From: Roseovarius dicentrarchi
GTDB taxonomy: Bacteria > Pseudomonadota > Alphaproteobacteria > Rhodobacterales > Rhodobacteraceae
NCBI RefSeq assembly: GCF_003316635.1
Contig: NZ_QNQP01000018.1
Coordinates: 1-64,000, forward strand
Direction: 5' to 3'
Length of the DNA: 64,000 bases
In this document: piece after piece, positions 1-9,672 of the stretch
Layout of the letters: each line of letters opens with the position of its first letter
How positions within the stretch are numbered: the first letter of the stretch is position 1
The notes under the pieces: generated by a model
What the model saw: the letters and a program-made list of their open reading frames with translations, nothing else
The model's database searches: none
What the model was told of the DNA's origin: nothing
Program-made: the position numbers and the translations under genes

Positions 1-31
1 GATGACCAACCGTACCCAAGGCCCCCGGAGC

Positions 32-123
32 TGTCCGGGAATTACCGAAATCCCTGTCCGGGATTTACCGAAACGCGTGTCCGGGAATTACTGAAATCCG
101 TGTCCGGGAATTAGCGAAACCCG
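32..123. repeat. Four tandem 23-base direct repeats, possible IS end
   Basis: Four copies of a 23-base unit start at 32, 55, 78 and 101; the shared core reads TGTCCGGGAATTACCGAAA with small variations. Repeats that begin TGTCCGG and lie in a row near an element end resemble the multiple transposase-binding sites of IS21-family elements, but no transposase is visible because the window starts here. The array runs into the 3' end of the neighbouring minus-strand gene, which takes its stop codon (111-113) from the last unit. The repeats are seen directly; their assignment to an IS end is inference. Confidence 0.6.
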
Positions 124-719
124 CACTCACAGGTGTCATCGCGTTCAAAATGGCCTCGCTCACATGTCCATGGCTGCCCGTATCCGGAGCCATTCAGAAA
201 GGCGTTCTCCGGGACCGCGATAGCGACGCAAGCGTCGCCCTCGACCTCGTAGCCGCGGTCACACAGCCATGCCGCCCCATAGCCGCGGTCTGCCAGGTAA
301 GCATTTGGTGGCAAATCGATCTCCAGGCAGAGATCATCGACCTTCGTGTAGCCACGAAGGCAGTTCCATCTCTGTCCCGACGAGTCGAGATATCCGCCAT
401 CGGGCACAACGACCTCGAGACACGTCGCGTCATCGACCTCCTGAAACCCATGTAAGCACTCCCAGCCTACGCCATAGGTTCGGTTGGTGGCATAGGCGTT
501 CTCTGGAACGATGATGGCAAGGCAGGCATCGACGTCACGTCGGTATCCACGATCACATTCCCATCCCTCGCCATAGCTTCTGGCGGTGGCGTTGGCAGGC
601 ATAGGCGCATCCTGCGCAAACGCAGGGAAAGCGAAGGACGCGATCATACCGGCCACGACTGCCATCCTGGCGATCAACCTTGCCAGTGGGTGTTTCGTTC
701 GATCGTCGTGGTGTCTCAT
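111..719 (-). CDS. Secreted cysteine-repeat protein, 3'-truncated
   Basis: Starts at the ATG at 719, preceded by an AAAGGA ribosome site; an upstream in-frame extension to 920 looks non-coding. The first ~35 residues are a basic stretch, a hydrophobic core and an FAFPAFAQD cleavage region, so export is likely. The rest is five ~39-residue modules of pattern W-x-C-x-R-G-[YF] followed by D-x-C and a VPENAY-like linker, with two cysteines per module that could form a disulfide. The last module ends abruptly (CECGFR) at the repeat array, so the native C-terminus is probably lost. Function unknown; a surface or periplasmic binding role is only a guess. Confidence 0.65.
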   Translation of the reverse strand: MRHHDDRTKHPLARLIARMAVVAGMIASFAFPAFAQDAPMPANATARSYGEGWECDRGYRRDVDACLAIIVPENAYATNRTYGVGWECLHGFQEVDDATCLEVVVPDGGYLDSSGQRWNCLRGYTKVDDLCLEIDLPPNAYLADRGYGAAWLCDRGYEVEGDACVAIAVPENAFLNGSGYGQPWTCERGHFERDDTCECGFR

Positions 720-916
720 CAGCTTTTCCTTTGCGGACCGGAGTCCATCGGTCGCCGCGCATGTCTTCGACAGCCCAAGTGTGAGCGTTCCTGTGACCCG
801 TCGGATGGGCGCAATTGGTGGCGAGGAGCCCTTGAAACCCGGTCTCGGCGGCATGCCTTCGTTCTCGGAGACCTGGATCGAGAAGTCCTGCGGAACTGTC
901 GGATGAGTGCTACCGG

Positions 917-1120
917 TCATCGGGGCGACAACTTGTGCAAGGCCGCAGCGGCAAGAGCATGTTCCTTCTGGTGGTAATCGCCGCGGAACTTGCCATCCAC
1001 CTGCACCTCCCAGATTCCGTTTCTTTCGCGTACCTGAACACCTCCTCGCTGCGCCGGTCGGTTCATGGAAGAATTTTGTGCTCCTTTGCTTTTCGGCAGC
1101 ACGGGTTTCATGTTGGTCAT
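917..1120 (-). CDS. Small hypothetical protein, DUF2188-like
   Basis: A 67-residue protein. The ATG at 1120 is chosen because GAAGGAG lies at ideal spacing; the frame is open upstream to 1294, but that start has no visible ribosome site, so a longer 125-residue form cannot be excluded. The C-terminal half (ERNGIWEVQVDGK followed by AAAALHKLSP) resembles the short beta-beta-alpha DUF2188 proteins, which have no known biochemical role. It lies in the same orientation as the next two membrane/hypothetical genes. Confidence 0.5.
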   Translation of the reverse strand: MTNMKPVLPKSKGAQNSSMNRPAQRGGVQVRERNGIWEVQVDGKFRGDYHQKEHALAAAALHKLSPR

Positions 1121-1386
1121 TTCCCGCTCCTTCGCCTTGGGCGCGCGCGCTTCTCCGATGAGCATCACGGCGCGAATGAATTCTTCCGCGTAGTCATCTG
1201 TTTCGCGGTGTTCATGTTCGTGCCGGGCCATACTCATCGGCTCGACGAACCGTGCTCTCAAATGATCGATGAACCTCGGCTCCGTGCGGGCCATGTAGGC
1301 GATCAGAGCTTACAGGATACGTTCGTGGGTCAGCACACGCCGTTCGAGGTCGGTGGTCTCGGGGGAAGCTACCGGCATGGCGCGGT

Positions 1387-1773
1387 TCATCCTTCATCGA
1401 CCGCGGTTTCCGCAGGGTCCGGCGACCCATCGACATCGAGGGCTGCCAGGCAAGCTTGCGCGATGTCTCGGTCAGGGGCGTCGGTTCCCGGCATAGTTGC
1501 CCAGCCGGCTGTCATGAGCGCGTCGCGCCTCTGGTAGGTCGAGGCAGCCCGGATCGTGGCCAGCGTGTCCGCCCGTGCCGGGTCGGACCGCGCCATGTCG
1601 AGGCAAACCGGTACCATGGAGGCGACGACATCGTTTCGGGACATCGCCATCGCCCTGTCATTTGCGGTGCTGCCGGTCACCCAGCCGCCCCACGAAAATC
1701 CGACGACACCGACGAAGACCGCGCCGATCACGGCACCATAGATACCGGGTTTGAGCCATTCGGGAGTTTTCAT
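1387..1773 (-). CDS. Conserved single-pass membrane protein, unknown function
   Basis: 128 residues. A short N-terminus (MKTPEWLKPG) leads into one glycine-rich transmembrane helix at about residues 10-32, followed by an extracytoplasmic or soluble domain with a single cysteine (VPVCLDMA) and the conserved-looking stretch WATMPGTDAPDR. It matches my recollection of a hypothetical family common in Rhodobacteraceae; no function is known to me. The start codon overlaps the stop of the upstream gene by four bases (ATGA), so the two are translationally coupled. Confidence 0.7.
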   Translation of the reverse strand: MKTPEWLKPGIYGAVIGAVFVGVVGFSWGGWVTGSTANDRAMAMSRNDVVASMVPVCLDMARSDPARADTLATIRAASTYQRRDALMTAGWATMPGTDAPDRDIAQACLAALDVDGSPDPAETAVDEG

Positions 1774-2087
1774 TTCGAGTCCTCCTGCGGAGAAAGCGTC
1801 GCATCGCTGTGAACTTTCCTGTTCTCGGTCGCGGCCTGATCCCGCCTCAGCGCCTCTTTCAGGTCGTTCTCGGATATCGTGCGCAATGCGGTACTTCCGG
1901 CATGGTTACCCCTGCCGCGCACCGTCAGGTAAGTCGCCGTCCGTCTATACGCCTCGAAGCTGAGGCCTTGAAGAAGCTCCTCTTCGATAAGAATTTCGTA
2001 GTCGCCGGCAGGCATTTCGCCGGCGTATCCTGGCAAGGTGAACGGGTTCGAAAATTTAACCGTAGATCTGGTCGACCGCATGGTCAT
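1770..2087 (-). CDS. Conserved hypothetical protein
   Basis: 105 residues. The N-terminal half contains a conserved-looking block (FSNPFTLPGY, then PAGDYEILIEEELLQGLSF and AYRRTATYLTV), the C-terminus is charged. No signal peptide or membrane segment. I recall similar proteins in other Rhodobacteraceae but no assigned function. First gene of a two-gene operon with the membrane protein downstream (ATGA overlap), divergent from the pair starting at 2360; the 272 bases between them must hold both promoters. Confidence 0.65.
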   Translation of the reverse strand: MTMRSTRSTVKFSNPFTLPGYAGEMPAGDYEILIEEELLQGLSFEAYRRTATYLTVRGRGNHAGSTALRTISENDLKEALRRDQAATENRKVHSDATLSPQEDSK

Positions 2088-2359
2088 CTCTGGTCTCCGC
2101 GATGTTGGCAGATTCGTCGCTCATCACTGCCGAGGGCCACTTGGAGTCCGGGCCCGACGTGTCGAACGCTTTCCCCTTTTTTAGCTTATGATTGTTCGCC
2201 TTGTGCTGACACAGGTTAGTCCCTGGCACCGAATCGTGTGCGAACTCACTGGGCACAGTTGCCGACACTGACCTGTATAAGGGCGCCAGTATCGACCTGC
2301 GTCTATCCATGGGGAAACAGAGGCGAACTGCGTCCCTGCAACCAAGGAATGGAACCACG

Positions 2360-2785
2360 ATGACCACACCCTATGTTCACAACCCGCACCCGCCCGAATC
2401 CGAGCGATTTCTCTATGCGTCAGTCGGCGAGGACCGACACGGATATGTCGTGACGGTCCTCTCCACGCTCGCGCGGCTCGGCGTCGATCCATGGAACGAA
2501 ATCGCTGAACTGGTCACGCTGGGGCGCGAGGCCGCGCGAGCGCGGTTGGGGACACTGCTTGCTCGATTTCGCGACGTTCCTGCGCTCGCCAGCGATCACG
2601 GCAAGGTCGCGCGAGACCTGAGCCAACTGCTCCCAGATGGCCCGACATCAGGTAGCCTGAAGCGAGTCCCCTCGACCGTCGCCGACGGCCGCCCGGGAAT
2701 AAGCGGCGCGATCTGGGCGGTTCTCGCGATCATCTTTCTGCTGTTTCAGATGCTCATGGTTGGCGGGTCGGGGTCAGGCGAATGA
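2360..2785 (+). CDS. Conserved hypothetical protein with C-terminal membrane helix
   Basis: 141 residues from the ATG at 2360, which follows an AAGGAA-type ribosome site. The soluble N-terminal part (NPHPPESERFLYASVG, then SREAARARLG-like helices around residues 50-75) ends in one hydrophobic segment near residues 118-136, suggesting a tail-anchored protein. Unknown function; the family seems typical of Rhodobacteraceae. The stop overlaps the start of the next gene (ATGA), so the two form an operon. Confidence 0.65.
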   Translation: MTTPYVHNPHPPESERFLYASVGEDRHGYVVTVLSTLARLGVDPWNEIAELVTLGREAARARLGTLLARFRDVPALASDHGKVARDLSQLLPDGPTSGSLKRVPSTVADGRPGISGAIWAVLAIIFLLFQMLMVGGSGSGE

Positions 2786-3195
2786 CCGGTTCAATCGAGA
2801 CCGCTAGGAGACCGGCCCATGCGGCACACAAAACCGGGACGCTGTCGCCGCGCGAACAGGGCGTTCTCTGGGACATGGAGGAACACTTCTGGACCAGTGG
2901 CGCCGAAAATGCGCGGGCAACGACAGCAACCAACGCCGTCATGGTCTTTCCCTATCCGCCCGGCATCCTGCAGGGTGACCAGATCTGGACCCATCTTCGA
3001 CAGAGGACCGGCTGGCGTTCCGTCGTCATGGCCGAGCGGCGCATCACGCGGTGTCGCGACTTCGCCATTCTCACCTACCGTGTCTCGGCGGAGAAACCCG
3101 ATGTGCCGATCTACAAGGCGCTCTGCGCCTCGACCTACCTCAACGATGACGACACCTGGCTGAGGATTTCCCACCAGCAAACTGCGGTGACCTGA
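2782..3195 (+). CDS. NTF2/SnoaL-like fold protein (DUF4440 type)
   Basis: 137 residues, cytosolic. Features of the small cone-shaped alpha+beta NTF2-like fold are visible: an N-terminal helix (LWDMEEHFWTSG), a central hydrophobic strand region (VMVFPYPPGI) and a C-terminal antiparallel sheet ending in WLRISHQQT. DUF4440/SnoaL proteins include polyketide cyclases and small binding proteins, so no substrate can be assigned. Translationally coupled to the membrane protein upstream. Confidence 0.6.
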   Translation: MTGSIETARRPAHAAHKTGTLSPREQGVLWDMEEHFWTSGAENARATTATNAVMVFPYPPGILQGDQIWTHLRQRTGWRSVVMAERRITRCRDFAILTYRVSAEKPDVPIYKALCASTYLNDDDTWLRISHQQTAVT

Positions 3196-3335
3196 GAACC
3201 GCAGAGACAATCGACATGCCGCAGGCGCCGGGACTAACCTGCGTCAGTGCGGCAGCGGTTTGACATCGGCTAGGTGAGATGTGCCCGCCGAATATTTGGT
3301 GGGACATTTTTTCCGAGTAGCAGAGAAGCGTTTGG

Positions 3336-3377
3336 GCGTGCCGATCGCCAAAGGATCGGCATGTCGGCACGCTTTTT
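3336..3377 (+). terminator. Overlapping hairpins with U-tract (attenuator or terminator)
   Basis: Two perfect stems compete for the same bases. The inner one pairs TGCCGATC (3339-3346) with GATCGGCA (3354-3361). The outer one pairs GCGTGCCGA (3336-3344) with TCGGCACGC (3364-3372) and is followed directly by five T (3373-3377), the form of a rho-independent terminator. The structure lies 32 bases upstream of the start of the small gene at 3409 and about 140 bases after the preceding stop, so it may act as a leader attenuator instead of a simple terminator. Confidence 0.5.
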
Positions 3378-3408
3378 ATTCTCGGAACGTCCAGAAAGGA
3401 CAATCCCA

Positions 3409-3597
3409 ATGACTCCCGAACAAACAAAAACCGCCGACAAGATGAAATCCGTCAAGAACACGTGGGACAAGGCGCCCGCTGGTCCGAAGAAGGACGCCGC
3501 TCTGAAGCATTACCAGGCGGCCGAGAAAGCGCACACGGCGAAGAACGACGCCGAGACCAACAAGGAACTCGATGCGGCGACCCAAGCCCTCGCGTGA
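3409..3597 (+). CDS. Small alanine/lysine-rich helical protein
   Basis: 62 residues from the ATG at 3409, with an AGAAAGGA ribosome site 8 bases upstream. Composition is dominated by K, A, E and T (KHYQAAEKAHTAKNDAE), predicting two amphipathic helices and a soluble, highly charged protein. Similar short proteins occur in alphaproteobacteria without known role. A double hairpin with a T-tract lies in its leader, so expression may be controlled by attenuation. Confidence 0.6.
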   Translation: MTPEQTKTADKMKSVKNTWDKAPAGPKKDAALKHYQAAEKAHTAKNDAETNKELDAATQALA

Positions 3598-3655
3598 CCT
3601 CCGGCGTTTGACGTGATCACCGGGGCCGCCTGCCAAACAAGGGAGGGCGGACCTC

Positions 3656-4390
3656 TTATTTCAGGAGCGGACCGGTCTGGTCCAGATACGCCGGATCGAA
3701 CTCGGCAAGTTCTACCAGACCGCCATAGTCGTGAAACGTCACATGTCCGTCCCGAAAAGTCACAAGTCCACTTTCGCGAAGCTGCCGCAGGACGCGGTTC
3801 ACGTGGACCGCGCTCAACCCCAGCGTATCGGCGAGGTGATACTGCGTCAGCGGGCAGTCGAACCCTTCCTTGCTGCCCATGCCCACCAACGCCAGCCTAG
3901 ACCCCAGCTCCAGCAGGAAATGCGCCATGCGGGCGTCCGCATCACGCCGACCGATCCCGACGAGGTGCTCCACGACCATCGCCTCGTCCCTTGACGCCGC
4001 CCAGAGTATGGCGGTCGCCAAGCGTGGGGTCTGCGCGAACGCATCGAGAAGATCGCTCGTCAGCACTTCGGCGGCCTCGATTTTTACGATGGGTTCGAAG
4101 CTGTGGTCTGAGGTGCGCAAGAGAACGCTCCGCAACCCCAGAAAATCCCCCGGCACCTGGAGATCCACAATCTGGCGCGTCCCGTCGGCCTGTAGCTTGT
4201 AGGAACAGACCCAACCCGCGGACAGGATATAGGCTGCCTGAGCCGTCTGGCCCTGATGCACCATATCGCGCCCCGCGACGAAGGATCGGCGGCGCTGGTG
4301 CAGTCGTTTAAGCACGGCCAGCTCGACATCAGACAGGGCGACGAAGGCCGAGAGCTTGCGGGTCAGGGGGCTGAGTTCTACGGATTTCAT
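3656..4390 (-). CDS. Crp/Fnr-family transcriptional regulator
   Basis: 244 residues from the ATG at 4390, which has GGAGG just upstream. N-terminal cyclic-nucleotide-binding-like beta roll at about residues 15-120 (QTAQAAYILSAGWV, PGDFLGL), a dimer helix, then a C-terminal winged helix (LADTLGLSAVHVNRVLRQL) with a recognition helix of Crp type. No N-terminal cysteine cluster like that of FNR, so an iron-sulfur oxygen sensor is unlikely; the ligand is unknown. It faces away from the groESL side; its target is not evident, though the divergent gene at 4540 is a candidate. Confidence 0.85.
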   Translation of the reverse strand: MKSVELSPLTRKLSAFVALSDVELAVLKRLHQRRRSFVAGRDMVHQGQTAQAAYILSAGWVCSYKLQADGTRQIVDLQVPGDFLGLRSVLLRTSDHSFEPIVKIEAAEVLTSDLLDAFAQTPRLATAILWAASRDEAMVVEHLVGIGRRDADARMAHFLLELGSRLALVGMGSKEGFDCPLTQYHLADTLGLSAVHVNRVLRQLRESGLVTFRDGHVTFHDYGGLVELAEFDPAYLDQTGPLLK

Positions 4391-4539
4391 GGGGCCTCCG
4401 GGCCTGTCGTGACCCAAGAGCGGAAATCGGCCGGGACACTGCTCTGGATCAGTCCAGCATAAGGCACTTCCTGCGAAAAGTACGGATGCATCTGAGCCTC
4501 ACCTTCCACCGGTTCACGATGCCAAGGAAGGAAACCCGG

Positions 4540-4776
4540 ATGTCGACCGCAAGCGAACATGCTGGCCAGGCTGCCCTTTCGATCTGTGAAGCGCTGCTGC
4601 TTGCCATGAACGATCGCGGGCTACTGCCGGAGCACGAGATCGTGGGGGTTCTTCGCGACGCTGCAGCGACCCATGAGAACGCGGTCGGCACCGACCATGA
4701 GTCGGAAAACCACCGAGCTGTCGCGGACCTGATCAACGCGATCATCGCCGGGGGTAATTCAGTTCGACGCTTGTGA
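4540..4776 (+). CDS. Small conserved hypothetical protein
   Basis: 78 residues from the ATG at 4540, preceded by AAGGAAGG. Mainly helical: HAGQAALSICEALLLAM, then EIVGVLRDAAATHENA, then AVADLINAIIAGG. I recall similar proteins in rhizobia and Rhodobacteraceae without a known function. It lies divergently from the Crp/Fnr regulator (150 bases apart) and upstream of groESL, so it could belong to a stress-related group; this is inference from position only. Confidence 0.6.
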   Translation: MSTASEHAGQAALSICEALLLAMNDRGLLPEHEIVGVLRDAAATHENAVGTDHESENHRAVADLINAIIAGGNSVRRL

Positions 4777-4890
4777 AGTCGAGCTTCGTCGAACTGCGGA
4801 AGCATTTATGGATATCAATTGATTGGAACCCGAAAGATATTCTTTGAGACGCTATTGTAGAACCCCTGCTGAGCCATCATTTTAATGGCA

Positions 4891-4917
4891 TTGGCACTCC
4901 GGTATGGCGAGTGCCAA
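4891..4917. promoter_or_regulatory. CIRCE element (HrcA operator) of groESL
   Basis: A perfect inverted repeat TTGGCACTC-N9-GAGTGCCAA, with the arm length and 9-base spacer of the CIRCE consensus (TTAGCACTC-N9-GAGTGCTAA). It lies 55 bases upstream of groES, where HrcA binding would repress transcription in unstressed cells. The hrcA gene is not in this window, so a repressor encoded elsewhere in the genome must act on it. Confidence 0.92.
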
Positions 4918-4971
4918 AGCACGTTCGAACATCGCCATGCTCCCTTGGAAATCCGAAGAAGGAGCACTTAA

Positions 4972-6941
<1,970 letters not shown>

Positions 6942-6961
6942 GCGCCCCCTTCTAAAGCGCA

Positions 6962-6976
6962 GTGGCCTTTGGCCAC
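6962..6976 (+). terminator. Short hairpin after groEL
   Basis: Perfect stem GTGGCC-TTT-GGCCAC 20 bases after the groEL stop. There is no T-run behind it, so it may stabilise the 3' end or pause polymerase more than terminate. Confidence 0.35.
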
Positions 6977-7049
6977 CAAATCGCAAACTGACGAAGACTA
7001 AAGACGAAAACAGCATCATAAACTGAAACTTGGATCAGGAGGATCTGAC

Positions 7050-7190
7050 GTGTCAAAAGGTGACAAGAAACGCGGCAATAGAGAAGCGAAGAAGCCCAAG
7101 AAGGTGAAGGAGAAGGAGAAGGTCGTTGCAACAGCCGACTTCACTAAGGGCAAAGCCTTGACCAATCTTGGCGAGCACAAGAAAAAATAG
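7050..7190 (+). CDS. 46-residue lysine-rich basic protein
   Basis: Starts with GTG at 7050 behind a clear AGGAGG and ends at TAG 7188-7190. The product begins MSKGDKKRGNREAKKPKK and is over a third lysine or arginine, finishing NLGEHKKK. Short basic proteins with the same opening are widespread in alphaproteobacteria; no function is established to my knowledge, though nucleic-acid or ribosome association would fit the charge. It follows groEL by 108 bases and may be read from the same transcript. Confidence 0.65.
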   Translation: MSKGDKKRGNREAKKPKKVKEKEKVVATADFTKGKALTNLGEHKKK

Positions 7191-7659
7191 GTGGTGGTGG
7201 AATCCTATTCTGTGAACTGAATAGACATGACGCAGAGTTGCCCTTTGTCACCTTTTCTTCACCGCAGCCGCTATCGCATCTCGGGCCGAGCAAGGTAGAA
7301 TGTCGCTCGGAAGCGGATGAACCAGCCTGTCGTGGCAAGCGCGACATAGCACGAAACAACGCGATCGAAACATGAACATGTGCTGCACACGGGACTATTT
7401 AAGCGTCTGAAATTTCAGAGAAATCGCCACCATCCATCACTGGACGGGCTCAAAAGCGTCTTTTGTTTGAATTGGAGGCATTTTTGAAGATTGCAGCGTT
7501 CGTTAGTTTGGGCTGCAAGCCGACCTGCGGCGGTGCATAATACCCTCTCAATTTGGAGTGAGCCGAATGTCAGCTTCTTACTTCACGGCATTATCCGCTC
7601 GCGCTTGCAGAGAAAGTCCATTTTGCACACTGCTCGACAGACAAGCCACCCTCACCACC
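7191..7659. other. Gene-free interval between groESL region and mobilization operon
   Basis: No convincing coding sequence on either strand. It is less GC-rich than its surroundings and holds a small stem CAAAAG-CGT-CTTTTG at 7451-7465. The operons on both sides converge here, so terminators are expected, but none of classical form was recognised. Confidence 0.4.
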
Positions 7660-9672
7660 CTATCGAGCAACCAACTTTTCGCCATCCCCCTCCTGCAGCA
7701 TCGCTTCCATTTCATCCAAGCCATCGACGGCGGAGCGCATCTGCACCTCATCAACGACGCTCGCAGCCTCGGCATCCGCGACCTGGCTTCCAAAATCCAT
7801 CTCCATCTGTCGCTGTTCCTCGGCGATGACAGCTTGAACGACAGGCGCGGTCTTTTTTGGGGCGACGTCGGTTTGCCCTGACGTTTGACTGCCCGCTTCT
7901 TGGCGTGTGGTATCCACAACGGCGTCAGACCCACCTGGTCCGTTCACGGGCGGAGTCATCGGCATGGCGCGCACACTCAGCGGCAGCGTACCCTGCGACC
8001 CACCTCCCCCCGGCTTCGGAAACGGCAACTCGCCCGTCTGCGCCGCATGGATCGCCTTGAAGAGCCGGTCGTCAAAATACTGAATCCGTTTCGCACGGAC
8101 CGGCATCTGGGCATCGATGACCATGACGATCTCGTCGAGCGGTAGGCGGCGCGCCTCATCCTCGGGTAGGAGAGAGCTTTCTTCAGTCCGCGTGGATTGG
8201 CTGCGCCCTTCAAAGGGGTTCTTGCCGATGGACTGAGACCGCGTGACGACGGTTTTCGTGGTCTTGCCGACCGCCTTGCTCAGCTCCTCGACGGTCTTCT
8301 CATCCGAGGGCGTGAGATAGAGTTTCACGCCCGCATTGCCCTGCAGGGCGCGTCGGGTGTTCTCGCCGTAGATTTCATCGAGGGCGGGAATGGTTTGCGT
8401 GACCACGGCCAGGTGACCGCGATAGGTGCGCAGGGTCTCGATGCTCTCGACCACGATGGGCATCTTGCCGAGACGGTTGAACTCATCGAGCATGATCATC
8501 ACTGGCCACGGCTCGTCTGGCCCGGGATCCTTTTCCTGCATGGCCGAGAGCAGGTCGGAGAAAAACAGCCGGATCAGCGGCGCGAGCGGCTTCACCATCA
8601 GCGGCTGGACCACGAGATAGACCGAAAAGGGCTTCTTGCGGATCGTCCGGAAGTCAAAGTCCGAGACTGCCGTCGCCTCATCGATGGCCGGGTTTTGCCA
8701 TTGGTCGAGCCCCGAGGTCATCAGGAGCGAGACGTAGGAGGTCAGTGTGTCGTTGTTGGTCGACGCCAGCCGCGTGAAGATCAGCTTGGCCGCCCTGTTG
8801 TCCACCTCATGGCCCCGCGCGAAATACTCCTTCTGCTTGTTCCCGCCCGAGGCCGCGATGCGGTAGATCTCGCCCAAGGTGGGGCGCTTGCGCTGGAAGG
8901 CCAAAAGCCCCGCCGCCACGAAGAGATCGATCCCGCCCTTGAGGAGGCCCTGCACCCGGTCGTTGTCACTCTGCAGGAAGAGCGTCGCCAGAAGCTGCAG
9001 TTCCATCTGCTGGCGCGCGGAATCTTTCAGTTGATAGATGCGCAGGAGCGGGTTGTAGCGATGCGTGCGCCTGCCCTCCCAATCGGTGGGGGCAAAGCGA
9101 TAGACCTTGTCGCCTTGGGCTGCGCGGTGCCGGGCCGTGGCCTCGAAACACTCGCCCTTCACATCGAGCGTCACGGCGGAGCCTTGCCAGGTCAGCAGGT
9201 TCGGAATGACGAAGCCCGTGGTCTTGCCGCGGCCCGTGGGCGCAACGATCAGCGCATGCGGAAAAACCTTCGAGCAAATGTAATTGGCGCGGGAGCCGGG
9301 CGGCCCAAGCTTGCCGAGGATGAACCCGGTCCCGGGCGCCCCGAAGAACCCATTGGCCTTCATCTCGCGCGCGGTCTGCCAATGGGTCTGGCCAAAGCGT
9401 GTCAGGGCGGACCCCGAGAGGGCGAGGCTCAGCATCAGGCCGGCGGCGGCGAAGCTGCCGATGATCAGGTGAATAAGTTGCGCGTCCTCCGGGCGACGAT
9501 CGAGGATCGCCAGATAGTTCTGCGCGATATAGGCAAAGTCGATCTCGGCCCCGAACCCGAGATCCTGGTAGGTCAGCACCGCCGAGGCGATGGTATAGCC
9601 CATGGCCCCGGTCACAAGCGTCACCAGCAGGACGCCCGTGGCGATCCGCGCTTTTCCCATGGCGGCGCTCAA
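7660..9672 (-). CDS. virD4: Type IV coupling protein (VirD4/TraG family)
   Basis: 670 residues. Two N-terminal transmembrane segments (about 10-35 and 66-88) anchor a cytoplasmic ATPase domain: Walker A APTGRGKTT at about 144-152, Walker B MIMLDEFN near 395. Such proteins hand the relaxase-DNA complex to a type IV secretion channel. The first codon is TTG at 9672, overlapping the relaxase stop; an ATG at 9660 is the alternative start. The last ~120 residues are low-complexity and acidic. No virB channel genes are present in the window, so the replicon may use a channel encoded elsewhere. Confidence 0.92.
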   Translation of the reverse strand: MSAAMGKARIATGVLLVTLVTGAMGYTIASAVLTYQDLGFGAEIDFAYIAQNYLAILDRRPEDAQLIHLIIGSFAAAGLMLSLALSGSALTRFGQTHWQTAREMKANGFFGAPGTGFILGKLGPPGSRANYICSKVFPHALIVAPTGRGKTTGFVIPNLLTWQGSAVTLDVKGECFEATARHRAAQGDKVYRFAPTDWEGRRTHRYNPLLRIYQLKDSARQQMELQLLATLFLQSDNDRVQGLLKGGIDLFVAAGLLAFQRKRPTLGEIYRIAASGGNKQKEYFARGHEVDNRAAKLIFTRLASTNNDTLTSYVSLLMTSGLDQWQNPAIDEATAVSDFDFRTIRKKPFSVYLVVQPLMVKPLAPLIRLFFSDLLSAMQEKDPGPDEPWPVMIMLDEFNRLGKMPIVVESIETLRTYRGHLAVVTQTIPALDEIYGENTRRALQGNAGVKLYLTPSDEKTVEELSKAVGKTTKTVVTRSQSIGKNPFEGRSQSTRTEESSLLPEDEARRLPLDEIVMVIDAQMPVRAKRIQYFDDRLFKAIHAAQTGELPFPKPGGGGSQGTLPLSVRAMPMTPPVNGPGGSDAVVDTTRQEAGSQTSGQTDVAPKKTAPVVQAVIAEEQRQMEMDFGSQVADAEAASVVDEVQMRSAVDGLDEMEAMLQEGDGEKLVAR

